This document shows positions 20,874 to 31,548 of a DNA stretch of 64,000 nucleotides, piece after piece. The DNA is from Malachius bipustulatus (lineage: Eukaryota; Arthropoda; Insecta; Coleoptera; Melyridae). The translations under genes and the position numbers were made by a program. Each line of letters begins with the position of its first letter. Position 1 is the stretch's first letter. The DNA is taken from the NCBI GenBank assembly GCA_910589415.1, contig OU342630.1:22601867-22665866 (forward strand), written 5' to 3'. The notes below the pieces were generated by a model that had not been told where the DNA came from, did no database searches, and saw only the letters and a program-made list of their open reading frames with translations.

Positions 20874-21620
20874 TTATGGTAGGAGTGATAATGGTGATTG
20901 ACCTTCAATGGCAGGAATTTCGTCAACAGAATAAGACGGCTTTTCTACATTGGATTTTTTATTTAATTCCATTTCACTAAGTCGAACAATTGGAACTTCT
21001 GATATTTTTGTAACGTTCCATGCTGCCGCAGCATCTGTACACGATGAGATGGTTTTTGTTCTGTGATTATGCTCCACTGTGAACAGCAAAGCAGCAACAT
21101 GACTACAAACTTCAGAGAGCCCAGCCATGCAGGTGCAATGGCCACAATTTATGGCACCGTCTTCTTCACAGATAATTCAAGCAAGCAAGGCGGTTTGTTC
21201 ATTCGTTTAATGCTTTACCGAGGCTTTACCCTAAACAAAAAACAATACATTAATAAAAACAAGTTAATGATCAAGATATTTTATTGCTAAAGGGTCATAG
21301 GATAGTATTTTCATTTTACCTTTCCAATGAAGATCACACATGATTAGCAATTTGCTTCAATCCCATTAAATGCAAAAGCCTGCACTTGTAGCCGCTTAAA
21401 CTTTTATAAGCCTTCGTTTGTTCTTTTGTATAAAAACTGTGTGGCTCAACACTAAATACGACACGATGTCTGGTGCAGAAACAGGTGGTCCAGGATCCTC
21501 TGGAGTTAAGAAAAATGGATCAACGCCGTTCAAGATCCTAATTTTTTCTTTATAGCGAACCATAATGTCGGAAGCACCACTTTCTAAAGATAACAGGTAA
21601 TCATACTTTTCTTAGTAACA
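20874..21620 (-). pseudogene. SWIM zinc-finger protein remnant
   Basis: The minus strand encodes, from about 21600 leftward, ESGASDIMVRYKEKIR, then FFLTPEDPGPP (about 21500), then after a frame change and stops a block EEDGAINCGHCTCMAGLSEV (about 21170-21110) with CSHVAALLF following. Cys-x-Cys...Cys-x-His is the SWIM-type zinc finger. In many invertebrate mobile-element proteins this finger precedes a YqaJ-like exonuclease; that domain is absent here, the frame stopping at 20874. At least two in-frame stops lie just upstream of the finger. The gene faces the THAP exons and is a decayed second protein of the same transposon, or an independent relic. Confidence 0.5.
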
Positions 21621-21989
21621 TCACTGTTATTGTAACTGACAAGCACACACACTTAATAACAGTAAACTTAAGATATAGCTCGATGTTCAAATTGATTATT
21701 TCGAAATGTTATAAATAAAATAAAACTTCTCTAATTGCCGTTTGCTGACTGTTCTGGTTCGATGATTTGCGTTTGTGTTTCTACAGGCCGCCATTTTGAC
21801 AGTTGAAAGGTCACGTGTTCTGGACAACCTAATTTAGATGGACTTGTCAAACAGCTGTCCAATTTTTAGCCTGTGTAATCTTTAAACAGTAATATTTATA
21901 TTGTCAGAGGGTAGCCTGTTTTCTTGACCCTGCCAAAAAAAATACGTTGTGACTAGAGTTGCGACAACACTCGGCGATTATTAGGGCAT

Positions 21990-22514
21990 GCTATCACGTC
22001 ACCAGCAAAAAACCTTCTTGCGCATCAATCGCATAAATAGTGTATTTTTATGCGATTCAATTATGAATATTTTCACCGCTTTTTAAATTGGCTTTCAGAA
22101 ATTTTCCATAGTCAGGTCATATTAGCATAGTGGTTTATTGTGAAAATTACATTTCATTTCCTTTCAAAACGTGCCTTAGAATGGATTTTTGAAATTGACA
22201 AAACAAAAAAATTGGCAAAATTTAACAATTTTGTCCCTTTTCCTGTACCCGCCACTGGCTAACTTTACTTAAAAAATAATATTATTTACACTACTTTTAA
22301 TAAATTCGAAAAAAGTGAAGTTGAGTTTTGAAAACCGCAAATTTGAAATTTTAGAGGAATAAACATCAAGTAAAATATTCGAATGTGTCCGCCATTTTTC
22401 TGATTTGCTTCTTGAAATTTTTCAGAGATAAAGGCTATTAGTTACTTAGTTGTCCTATGAAAAAATTTCAGTTAAATTCCTTCAAAAATGTGCTCATACC
22501 TAAACGGTTGTATT
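21990..22514. repeat. Degenerate tandem repeat with GCCACTGGC-ended units
   Basis: Two or more diverged units, each with a CGCCATTTTTC block, a TGAAATTTTTCAG block and a CTGTAAAAATTTCAGTTTAATTTC-type block. One unit ends CCCTTTTCCTGTACCCGCCACTGGC at about 22230-22257. The last unit is broken at 22514 by E3 and resumes at 39783. The CAGTGGCG-type terminus recalls hAT transposon ends, but I see no consistent target duplication. Confidence 0.45.
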
Positions 22515-23041
22515 TGTAACGGGATTTTCGGTTAGGTAGAGATGATGACCCAGGGATGGGTGTCTGCCCCTTTGTACCCGTGACAAGTCAATTAACAAAT
22601 ATAAAATCTTTATTTACAAGTACGCTAGTTACATATATCGGTCAAATTAATATCGATAACCACTGTATCTTATGGGCCGTCTCTCTTCCTTCGCAGGCCG
22701 TCTGACTGCGGCGGGAGATATCTGCGTCGGAGCACGTACCACTGCTGATTGGCTGATCGTCTGATCGGTTCACAGCCGGCTCCAATACGGCAGTCCGGCA
22801 GTCACTCTCTCGGTCTCTCGCCGTCGCACGGTGCGTATCGGCTGCTGCGGCCTCCGGAACACGCGCCGTGACGGGGTCTGGGAGAAAAATCCTCCGGCGA
22901 CGGAATTACCTGAAACAGAACCCGCTCCCGGAATCTCAATGCAATGCCGGGGCGGCTGTTACTGAATCCGGCCCTCAATACAGGCCGGGTCGTGACTGAA
23001 GGGACTAGCCGGTACTTCCACGTGCCGCCGACTGATTCCAT
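22515..23041 (-). repeat. E3 3' LTR, outer part
   Basis: Matches 28712-28788 joined to 39037-39424, with an extra segment near 22790-22870. It is interrupted after GACTGATTCC by an element with inverted ends and resumes at about 26437. Confidence 0.75.
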
Positions 23042-23671
23042 ACACCAAATACATTAGACTATAATACGTTCAACTCCGGCAATTTTATTGCATTTCGAAG
23101 GCAGCCGCTGTGGCAGCGCCATCTAGAGTCACGAGTTGTAGCTTGTAACGCCAAGGTTTACTATGCAACCAAACATACATCGATTTGACTACTACTGCGC
23201 AAACGCAAATAGCTACATTAAATAAATTAAAATTAAGCGAATGGGAAACTAATGCAAATATACCTAACTTTAAACTTTTTTTATTTAATTTCCGACAAAG
23301 ATACTTTTTTTATTATTATCAAATAATAGTGATATGTGATATGGATGGATATAATAAAACATTCCATAAGAGTAAAAATGTTAAAATTGTCTATTTGGAG
23401 TTATTTAAAGGCAGGAAGAAAATCAATCATTATACCTAAGTACTTGGTCTTGTAACTTAGTTTTTGTTTAAATGACAGCCAAAAGGGAATACGTATACTA
23501 GTTCAAAAAATTTGTGAATTGCAATAATTTTAATTACATATAATTATTATAATAATTATCTCCTAATAATTCTAAATAATAATAAATATAAATAATAAAT
23601 AAATAAAATATTAAATAATAGACTCCTAATAATTATTATTATAAATCTAAAAATGTTTTCCTATTATGTAT

Positions 23672-25503
23672 TGTAACTACGACTCCGCCTGAGAGTCGTC
23701 CGTGGCGTTTCGCTGGTCCGGAATCGCCTGGAGATCGGACGGATTCCTCGGGCGCCAGATTTTTACTGAGGGTTTACTCCCTTGGGAAGATGTTCTCGCC
23801 AAATCTTCCCACTTACCTGAGTCGTAATTACAATGGTACTGCTATAGTACCCTTGTCCCAGGGGTAGCTCTGTGGAGAAACGGAAAGTGCCAGGGGTCGG
23901 TTGAGGTTACCACCCTAAAAGAATTGTGTTCGGCAAAGCGGGCTTTAATCGCTTTCCGAAAGCATTGGCACCTCCGAGGAGCCAAGCTGTAGCGAGTGAT
24001 TGTCGGTTTAAAGGATACTTAATTAATTAATGCAGAACGGATGAACATTAACACCACAGAATTCAACTTAACAATTTTTATTATTAATTTATCGGAGTAG
24101 GTACACAATGAGCAATAATAATGAATCGGTATGAATGAATAAATAATAACAAATCGGTCACGGGGCACAGCGGTACGTGAGGGGCGGTTGCGACTAATAA
24201 GTAGGTAGGTATACACGTCGGAATGACGAACGGGCGGTTAAAAACGGCCTGGATCGGTTTAGACAAAAAAAAGAATAACTAGGCGGGCTGTTCTCGGCGG
24301 TTATGTGAGGAGTGCGGCCACGGTGATCTCAACTACGCATTCGGAGGGGAATCGGCACGATTTTGGCGGGACGCTGCTCCGCGAGCACCAGACGCCACCC
24401 CCAGCACACTGATCCACCCTTGCTATGCCAGGCGATGGACCGTGGACCAGGAGCGAAATCCTTGTTACTCACAACGTGGGAATGAAGGGGTATTGAAGGA
24501 GCCCGTTGTTCCGCGGGTACCAGACACCACTCCCGGCGCACTGATCCACCCTTGCTATGCCAGGCGATGGACCGTGAACTAAGAGCGAGGCCTTTGTTAC
24601 CCACAACGGAGATGGTAGGGGTTATCAGAGGAACCCGTTGTTCCGCTGGTACCAGACACCACTCCCGGCGCACTGATCCACCCTTGCTATGCCAGGCGAT
24701 GGACCGTGAACTAGGAGCGAAGCCTTTGTTACCAACAACGGAAGGAGGAGACGGTTCTGATGAAGGCTGGAGCGATGGGAGTGAGAGGAGAAAAAAAATA
24801 TCGACCGCAGCAGAAATACAAATTGCAACAGCACCTACCTTTGACTATTCTTCGGCAACGGGTCTAGATAGAGATCTTCTATTAATTCGGATGCACTACT
24901 AACAACGACCACAGGTACTTCCCGGTAAAAAGGATAAAAATTAAAATAACTATAATTATTGCACGCGGACTTCCCGGTAAACTGAGGCGGCTGACTACCT
25001 AACGCACTTCTTCACGATCGGAGATCAGAATACCTAATTCCCTTTTTCAAATCACGGCCCCGGTTTATATAGCGACCACTATCGGTTCCTGGTGAGATAG
25101 AAATTTTCGAGAACATTTTCTCCGTAAAAAAAGGTTAATTTAAACTGCTATCTGCGGCCCGGTGCATTTCGGCGTTTTTATAATGCGATAGTGGTCGATA
25201 ACTTGCTTGAATTTGAAGCCAACTGCCTCGATTTAGTTACCTTAAAAATCAGCCTGTGCATAAAAAATTAATGGAATTAAATGAAATCATGAAAATTATT
25301 AGTACTTTGCTGATTCAAGGTACCTACCTACCAAACCCTATTTCTGTACTATTCGCAAAAACTTAACTGAATTAATAATAACTTAAACGGGGTGGTCCTA
25401 CCTATCTACCTATGTCGTCGGAATAATCTTTATTTATTAGAAATAATGGAAAAATAGAAATAAAATAAACTAGATGGAGTCGGGGTAACACGACTTCATT
25501 ACA
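23672..25503 (-). mobile_element. Solo LTR, 1832 bp, with GTAT target duplication
   Basis: Starts TGTAACTACGACTCC and ends GACTTCATTACA, flanked by GTAT at 23668-23671 and 25504-25507. No second copy, gag or pol accompanies it, so it is a solo LTR left by recombination. On the minus strand a TATA motif (GCTATATAAACC, about 25062-25074) marks the promoter and sets the orientation. Tandem copies of a 132-bp unit lie within it at 24366-24745. Open frames on either strand here are consequences of that tandem repeat. Confidence 0.75.
24366..24745. repeat. Three tandem copies of a ~132-bp unit
   Basis: GATCCACCCTTGCTATGCCA begins at 24411, about 24543 and 24675, and the whole surrounding unit (TGTTCCGC...CACAACGG) repeats with it. 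On the minus strand the array lies between the TATA motif and the LTR 3' end. Confidence 0.8.
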
Positions 25504-26436
25504 GTATTTAAGCAATTTGTGGGAGTGTTGCCTTATCTAAATGCTAGGTCAAATAAACCCGTTTGTTATTGTTTTAATATTGCCATTTTTTCACACCTAC
25601 CACCCCTATGAAATTAAAAAAATCAATTACATGATTTTTATAAATAAATTATTTGCTATTTTTTGTTGCTTGTAATTATTGCAACCATATACAGCACACA
25701 CTGCACCCTGCACCACTCTTGCAAGATATTGTAAAAAAACACAATCACAAGACAGGAAGGAAACTAATGTAGTCTTGAATAAGACTGATTTTAAAACAAT
25801 AAAGTATCAAAAAGAAGTAAAAAAGCAAACAAGAAAACAAAAGAACAGATCACAACGTGGACTGTAGATAATATACCGTAAAGTGAGCTGGAATATTTCC
25901 CTCAAATACCTACCGATGCTGCAAGTTTTACTACACCCGATGCGTCTGAAGGTCCAACGACGTTGCTTGCAGAAAGATTTTCACCCGGACCCGTACCTAC
26001 CTACCGATCTGACCGATCATGAGTACATGAGTTGAGTAGTAAAGTAGCCGAGCGTCGAGCAGGATCAGTTCCCTAACGCTAACGAAGTTCACCGAGGACT
26101 GTGAAATGTCATAATCGACGAGCGAAGGACAAATCATACCTAACGAATTATGTTCTGTTCTTATTATTATTAACGTGTATTATTACAATAAATTACTATT
26201 CAAACTAAGGATAACGGTTATAAATCTAACGACATTTATTAACGACAATTATTTATATGGACAGAAGCCAGAGGTCGGTGTCAATAAAAATAACAAGAGT
26301 AAATAATAAATTACTATTCATTATTATTATTATTTCGGGCCCGCAGTTACAACTCGTGCCGCCAGGTTCGCTAGTGTCGTCTCGCTGCCGGTTTTCAGTC
26401 GAAATTGGACGTATTATAGTTTAGTGTATTTGCCTA

Positions 26437-26793
26437 CACTGAACCGACTGCCGGCCAGAGCTCATTCCACTCTGTCGGTCTATCGGCGTCCGGTTACAGT
26501 TAGGCTCGACTCATTTCATCGACCTACTGTAGCCGGCTAGGTAAACTGGACGGAGTGCACTCAATACATGCCTCCAGGAGACCTCCGAGCTCAATTCACA
26601 GGGAGGGAGAGTTGTTCTCAAGTCAGTACCTCAGATTCCTCTCCCTGGCTTCTCAGTTGGCTCTGTTTATATAGCCGGTGCCGGCGGAGATAACCTGCTA
26701 ATCACCGCCGTAAAAACTGTATCATTCCTGATAAACCCCTAAAATAATGCAAATAAATAATAATTAACAACGAATGCCTTGGAATTCGTTACA
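26437..26793 (-). repeat. E3 3' LTR, inner part
   Basis: Nearly identical to 39425-39782, starting CTACACTGAACCGACTGCCGG and ending ATTCGTTACA. It carries the TATATAA motif on the minus strand near 26665. Next to it, 26794-26810 is purine-rich on the minus strand and serves as a likely polypurine tract. Confidence 0.75.
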
Positions 26794-26899
26794 TCCCCGG
26801 CCCAATGGAAAAAAAGAAAAATTGCTGCGACTGAAAATAAAATAAATATCCTGAAACAAATAAAATGTATACCAAACCATTTTGGCGATTTTTCTTTTT

Positions 26900-28504
26900 T
26901 CAAAACGCCCCCGTGGTCGAAGTCCGCATCTGTATCCGGCCGACGCGGGACGGTGGTCCGGGAGTTCCGGGACAATGCTCGAGGATGTGCTCCTGGAACA
27001 ATTTGTCGCCTTCGTTGCTGATGAGCTGCGGCCTCCCGTGACTGTTCTGTCTGTACACATCCTTGATGTGCCTGCAGCCTTTCCCTAGGGCTCTTTCTTC
27101 GTCGAAGCGGGCTGTTACCTTGGGTGTCTCTATTATGGGCACCCAGGATCTGCGTTTATCGGGTCCCGCTTTTGTCTCGCTTAGTAGAGGTTCTGAGCCC
27201 CTATTGTGTACTTCTCTGGTCTGCTGCTTTAGTCTGTCGGGTTCTGTCCCGTTCTGCGCTGCCTTGCTGTGCTGTCCTGTCCTGTGAATTTCTGTTGCGC
27301 TGTATTTCTCTGGAATGTTCTCGTCTGTTCTGTTCGGTTTTGCTGCGATTTCTGCTTTTTTCTGTTCTGTCTGTTCTGCGCTCTGTGCAGCCTGTTCTAG
27401 CCTGTTTTTTGTTTTGTGCTTCGTGCTGCACTGTTTTGCCTGCTTTGGCCTATCTTCTGTTTTCTTTTGTCCTGTTGGCTCTGATTGCCTGGTTCCGATC
27501 TCTGTCTTGTGCTGCCTTGCAGCCTGTTCTGTTTTGTTCCCTGTTCTGTACTGTTTTGATCTGTCTTCTGTCCTGTACTGCTCTGCTGGCTCTGTTCTGT
27601 ATTCTGTTCTGCCCTGCATTCCAGTGTTTTTTCTGTTATACTGTGCTGCCTGTTCTGCATGGCTTGGCTTCTCTCCTGTCATATACTGTTCTGTCGGTCC
27701 TGCGGAGCAGCACTGTATAAACATTAATTCATCTTCTATGCATGTGGGCTCCTGTTCCACATTGTTCTGCTGTTGGTCTCTGTAGCAAGGACTGTCCTGT
27801 GGATTCTGTGTTCCTGGCTGACTTGGAGACGTCGTTGACTGCGGGCTCGCGGAGATTGCAGGCCAGTATATAGCGGCGGTTCTTTCTCTTTCGAGAGACT
27901 CGAACGCGCAGGCTACGTCTAAGAGGTGTGATATTGATGTGACTTTATGCAGGTGGAGGTGGATGCGGAACTCTGGCCGCATATTCCTCTTCACTCTCTC
28001 GAGCTCCTGGCTGGGTGACATCGATCCGTCCCGTCGCATCAGGGTCTGTATTTCCGTAACGTATTCCCTGATCGACTCGTTGGGCCTCTGTTTCCTGGCT
28101 CTCATTTCTTCCTCCAGCGCCAATCGGTACTCGTATGGGAGGAACGCGCTTTTGAAACTCCTGTCGAACTGGTCCCAGTCCTTCCAGTCGTCTTTGTTGA
28201 CCCTGTACCAGAGCAGCGTTTCCCCTTGTAGGAGCACTGGTAGCGCCTTCAGCATGCCGCTTTTCGGGAAGCTGTACGTGCTTCGCAACTCTTCCAGACG
28301 TTCGATGAAGAGAACTGCGTCGTCTCGCTTGTGGTCGAATTGCAGTCCCCATTCGAGGGCTTGGTCGATTATTTCCTGTTGCAATGGCTGGTGGCACCTG
28401 GCCGGTGCTGCTGCCGGTCCCCTTGCTGATTGGAGAGTCAGTTTTATTCGTGCTACCTCGGCCTCCAATTCAGCGATTCTGTTTTGTCCGTTTCTGTCGG
28501 CCAT
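26900..28504 (-). CDS. E3 Gag
   Basis: A 534-codon frame from the ATG at 28504. The N terminus has a short coiled coil (RIAELEAEVARIKL). Residues about 45-215 fit a retrotransposon Gag capsid domain: ALEWGLQFDHKRDDAVLFIE, GETLLWYRVNKDDW, FKSAFLPYEYR and NESIREYVTEIQTLMR. From about residue 250 to 430 the protein is low complexity, rich in Thr, Glu, Gln, Lys and Arg, because of a short repeated DNA motif. No zinc knuckle is present. The last 80 residues look less repetitive and could be a leftover of another part of the polyprotein, joined by deletion; I do not recognise them. The frame is open despite the element's age. Capsid assembly is inferred from the family. Confidence 0.75.
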   Translation of the reverse strand: MADRNGQNRIAELEAEVARIKLTLQSARGPAAAPARCHQPLQQEIIDQALEWGLQFDHKRDDAVLFIERLEELRSTYSFPKSGMLKALPVLLQGETLLWYRVNKDDWKDWDQFDRSFKSAFLPYEYRLALEEEMRARKQRPNESIREYVTEIQTLMRRDGSMSPSQELERVKRNMRPEFRIHLHLHKVTSISHLLDVACAFESLERERTAAIYWPAISASPQSTTSPSQPGTQNPQDSPCYRDQQQNNVEQEPTCIEDELMFIQCCSAGPTEQYMTGEKPSHAEQAAQYNRKNTGMQGRTEYRTEPAEQYRTEDRSKQYRTGNKTEQAARQHKTEIGTRQSEPTGQKKTEDRPKQAKQCSTKHKTKNRLEQAAQSAEQTEQKKAEIAAKPNRTDENIPEKYSATEIHRTGQHSKAAQNGTEPDRLKQQTREVHNRGSEPLLSETKAGPDKRRSWVPIIETPKVTARFDEERALGKGCRHIKDVYRQNSHGRPQLISNEGDKLFQEHILEHCPGTPGPPSRVGRIQMRTSTTGAF

Positions 28505-28692
28505 CTTGTGTCCTGGTTCTGTTCCTGTTTGCTTCTGTTACAGTTCTGTTCCTCTGTCGTGTGCTGTATTATGTTACTGACGTCTTGAATATTCGGCGTC
28601 AATCTTGTCGCTCATCCCGCTAGATACTGTTACTATTCTGGTCCTGTGACTGTACTGTACTGTGGTGCTGTGGCTGAATAGTTTAAATTTAT

Positions 28693-28704
28693 ACGTTGGG
28701 CGCC
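28693..28704 (-). promoter_or_regulatory. E3 primer binding site, tRNA-Lys-like
   Basis: On the minus strand GGCGCCCAACGT lies 7 bases after the 5' LTR end. It matches the start of the complement of insect tRNA-Lys (TGGCGCCCAACG...). The gap of 7 bases from the LTR is larger than usual. Confidence 0.5.
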
Positions 28705-28711
28705 GCAATCT

Positions 28712-28788
28712 TGTAACGGGATTTTCGGTTAGGTAGAGATGATGACCCAGGGATGGGTGTCTGCCCCTTTGTACCCGTGACAAGTCAA
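28712..28788 (-). repeat. E3 5' LTR, 3' end
   Basis: TGTAACGGGATTTTCGG... on the plus strand; same as 22515-22590. It ends at TCAA (28785-28788), the target duplication of E2, and continues after the second TCAA at 39033-39036. Confidence 0.85.
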
Positions 28789-31530
28789 TGCAGCGTGCCT
28801 TGCACGCTACGTTTTCTTTTTCAAAATTTTAATTCTCGATTTGGAATATTTTTATAAAGTTCAGAAAAGTTATGATTGACTGTACATTTTCGCTGATGTA
28901 AGAGGCTGTATTAGGCAAAGATCACGAACGAACACCTGACAGCTATTAAGAAATCCTTGTCTTTGTTATTTAAGTAAGACGTAGAAAACATGTCTGGTCG
29001 ATTTTCTGTCCCGGTTCTGGGTTTTCAGAGTTTGAAAAGTATATCATCTTATGCGAATTAATTTTCCGCGTCTAATGAGACCACTCTCATCTTGCTACTC
29101 AAGATTTCCGATTAGTTATCCAGATAAAACCTAAAAGATTATTTCTTTGGGTGTGGGTTAAAAAAACATGAAAGGATAGTTGAGGAAACATATAAAAAAA
29201 ACTTGCGTTTTGTTCTGGGACACGACAAGCCTCGAGTATAAGCGGATTCACGATTGTGAAGTTTAAGTTTGGATATAGGGAGAACGGGAGAGGTTGGTCG
29301 TACTGCCGAGGGTGTACTAGAGTATATGAGAATCGATCCGTCAATGTCGCGTGCGAGTTTTAAGTGTTGCATACTGTCGATGATGATATTTGGAGTGAAA
29401 GTGGGTCACCAAGTTCGGTTGGACAGTGGTTAAGGCGCATGCGATAGCGTCATCCCAAATAAATTATAAAGGGAGGTAAAGGACGCTTCAGGTTCATTTT
29501 TCGGTCTTACTGCGGCAGATCATGTAGCCTGTCTACAAGTTCGTAAATTAGTATTAGTCCCTTGTGTAATGGTGAAGTTGTTTCCGTGAAAGATGCAGTC
29601 TTACGTGAGTAATCTTTTGAATTTAATTTTGGTCATCATAACTAATGTTCGCTTTCTTGTCTTTACAGACAAGGGACGTGGTTTTGGATTTACGTACTAC
29701 TAGATTAAGTTTTTGAACGTAGTCTTGGACGTAGTCTTGGACATAGTCTTGGACGTGGGTTTAGACGTAGTTTTGAACGTAGTTTTGAACTTTAGTTTTG
29801 ATTTACTTTTGAGTTTCAAGTTCTAGAATGTTAGGTCCCGACTTCCAGTTTTGATTTTTAACTACTAATTTCCGATTTCCAGTTTTTAATTTCGATCTTT
29901 GAATTTCTAAGTTTTAACTTTTGATTCCTGAATTTTAATTTCGAACTTCTAGTTTCTGAGTTTTGAGTTCCAACTTTCAATTTTCTAATTTACACGAAAG
30001 TTTACATAAAGATTCGATCATGTGGAGGCTTAGGTAGGTACCTACCTAGGTAGGTAGACTAACCTGTGTGAAGGGTGATATTTGAAGAAGCTTGGAGAAA
30101 TAAAGAAGAGTGGTGGAGTTTAGTTTGTAGACATGGAAGGTTTCATCAGGCAGAGGTCCTAGTACGTTGATATTTGGTCATCACAAGGTAGCAGGGAGAG
30201 CAGTCCAGCTCATCCGGCACCTAGAGCATCCACCAAGGGGTGCTAACACCAGTGCAAAGGCAGTTCCAGCAACCATGCCGGTCTAGTCTTTGATCATCGC
30301 GCTTAGGTTAGAGGAACCTTAGTTCGTCAGTTTTTTGAGATGGAGTTTTGAAGAATAAGGTATGTCTTTATGAGTGAATAAACTTTTGCTATTTTCCGAT
30401 AATCAAGAAAATTAAATAAATTCAAGTACAGTGTTTAATTGATTTCATCACCTATGACTTTCTAAGTGAATCTGATTTTTGATAATATGTTATGAACTTT
30501 TATTGTGGTCAATGAGTGACTAATGTAATGGTTATGTGTAAAAATAATTTATTAAATTTATCGTGTGTGTTTAGGATTTTGAGTTAGAGATGATCATTTT
30601 GCAAATTAAATTTTGAATTTTAGATTTTGTAGGTAGATACCTGTTTTTATATTGAAACCTTTGCTTAAGATAAATTTGAATTTTTGAGAAATAACTTCTG
30701 ATCTAACTCTGAGTTCTATTCAGAATCATACCTATGTGTTATAGTTTAGAAATTGTTTAATAGAATTTGAGCTTTGGAAATTTTTATCTGAACTATTGAA
30801 ATGATATAGGTACCTATCTTGAATTTTAATCATGTAAGTTTGATATCATTGGTAATAAGGTAATATTTATGTTTGAATATTTGAGTCAGGATTACTGATT
30901 TTAATTATTAAATTGATTGTTGATATGTAAGATCTATTGGTGATTGCCAGTCTATTGTACTGATGATGAAATTGATTTTAATAAATCTTTGTATTAAAAT
31001 TCAACAATTTTAGAGTTTTGAGTATCAACCCTCCTCATGTTCTTTTAAATAATTTATTCAATCAGTAGAGTAACATCAAGAATAAGGCGATATATCCTGG
31101 TATATTTTGGTGAGGTTTATTAATTTTTGGTTATTGTTTTTAAAATTGTTAGGAGTTACTACGGGTCCAGTCTGGTTCGGTGAATGCTGGATTTTCCAGA
31201 GGAAGGCCACATTTATCTGTCCCGGGCTGGATAATCACAACGAATCTTTTGTTTAAGTTTGGTTTTGGTTTGATACTTTGAAATTTTAGACGATCACTTT
31301 TCAAAATTTAAAATTTATTTTCTTTCGACATTTAGAATATTTGGGTGGGGCATTCGAAATTTGATATGTCCTACTCGACAGGCCAATGTGGCTAATGTTA
31401 CAAATTTGCCTAGTCACATTGAGATCTGTCAATAGCCACCTCCTTCCTTTCGGGGTTAAGGTAAGTGAATTATTATTTTTTTATTGTTCAACTTTTTGAG
31501 TGGGAGTAAGCGAGGGGGAGGAAGGCTCCA
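28789..31530 (+). repeat. E2 5' LTR (2742 bp)
   Basis: Begins TGCAGCGTGCCTTGCACGCT, in which AGCGTGC and GCACGCT form a 7-bp hairpin at the very terminus, and ends GGAAGGCTCCA. A TATA motif (ATTATAAAGGG, 29463-29473) lies about 675 bp in, so transcription probably starts near 29495. A GT...AG segment of 64 nt (29605-29668) downstream looks like a small intron. Much of the LTR is built of short degenerate TTTTGA/TTTCGA-like words. Open frames of 77-81 codons at 29099-29372 on the minus strand recur in the other LTR and show no domain. Confidence 0.9.
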
Positions 31531-31532
31531 AG

Positions 31533-31548
31533 TGGTGCCGTGACCAGG
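31533..31548 (+). promoter_or_regulatory. E2 primer binding site, tRNA-His
   Basis: TGGTGCCGTGACCAGG starts two bases after the LTR and matches, over all 16 bases, the complement of the 3' end of insect tRNA-His with CCA as I recall it from Drosophila. Confidence 0.7.

Larger units (their letters stand above)
14083..21831. mobile_element. Decayed THAP/SWIM DNA transposon (nested host of other elements)
   Basis: The ends are TAGGTTGTCCA at 14083 and its complement TGGACAACCTA at 21821-21831, followed inward on both sides by a shared, gapped stretch containing TGTCAAAATGG and GCCTGTAGAA. AT flanks both ends (14081-14082 and 21832-21833), a possible 2-bp target duplication. Inside are a THAP-domain exon pair on the plus strand and a SWIM zinc-finger remnant on the minus strand, convergent. 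From memory, a THAP transposase plus a separate YqaJ-nuclease protein is the layout of ISL2EU elements in the PIF/Harbinger-related group; this assignment is inference. A MITE and a 4.7-kb retrotransposon account for about 5.2 kb of the span. Confidence 0.5.
23042..26436. mobile_element. Inverted-repeat element inside E3 3' LTR
   Basis: The left end CAAATACATTAGACTATAATACG (first 20 bases from about 23047) matches the complement of the right end at about 26405-26430, and similarity continues for roughly 110 bp with gaps to GAGTTGTAGC/GTTACAACTC. TACAC occurs on both sides of the insertion and once in the uninterrupted LTR at 39424, so a short target duplication is likely. Excluding the solo LTR inside it, the element is about 1.55 kb. 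Open frames at 23185-23439 and 25679-25867 resemble no known transposase. It looks like a non-autonomous DNA transposon of unknown superfamily. Confidence 0.5.

Noticed and set aside
24329..24902. Open frames on both strands with repeated peptide units
   Set aside because: They come from the 132-bp tandem repeat inside a solo LTR; no domain and no conservation evidence.
27124..27785. Plus-strand open frames rich in Cys, Ser, Leu and Phe
   Set aside because: They are the antisense of the low-complexity part of E3 gag and arise from the repeated CTGTTCTG motif.
29099..29372. Minus-strand frames of 77-81 codons, repeated at 36601-36874
   Set aside because: They lie inside the E2 LTR, recur only because the LTR is duplicated, and have no recognisable domain.
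29424..29520. tRNA-like A-box (GTGGTTAAGGCG) in the E2 LTR
   Set aside because: No convincing B box at the right spacing and no cloverleaf; it recurs only because the LTR is repeated.
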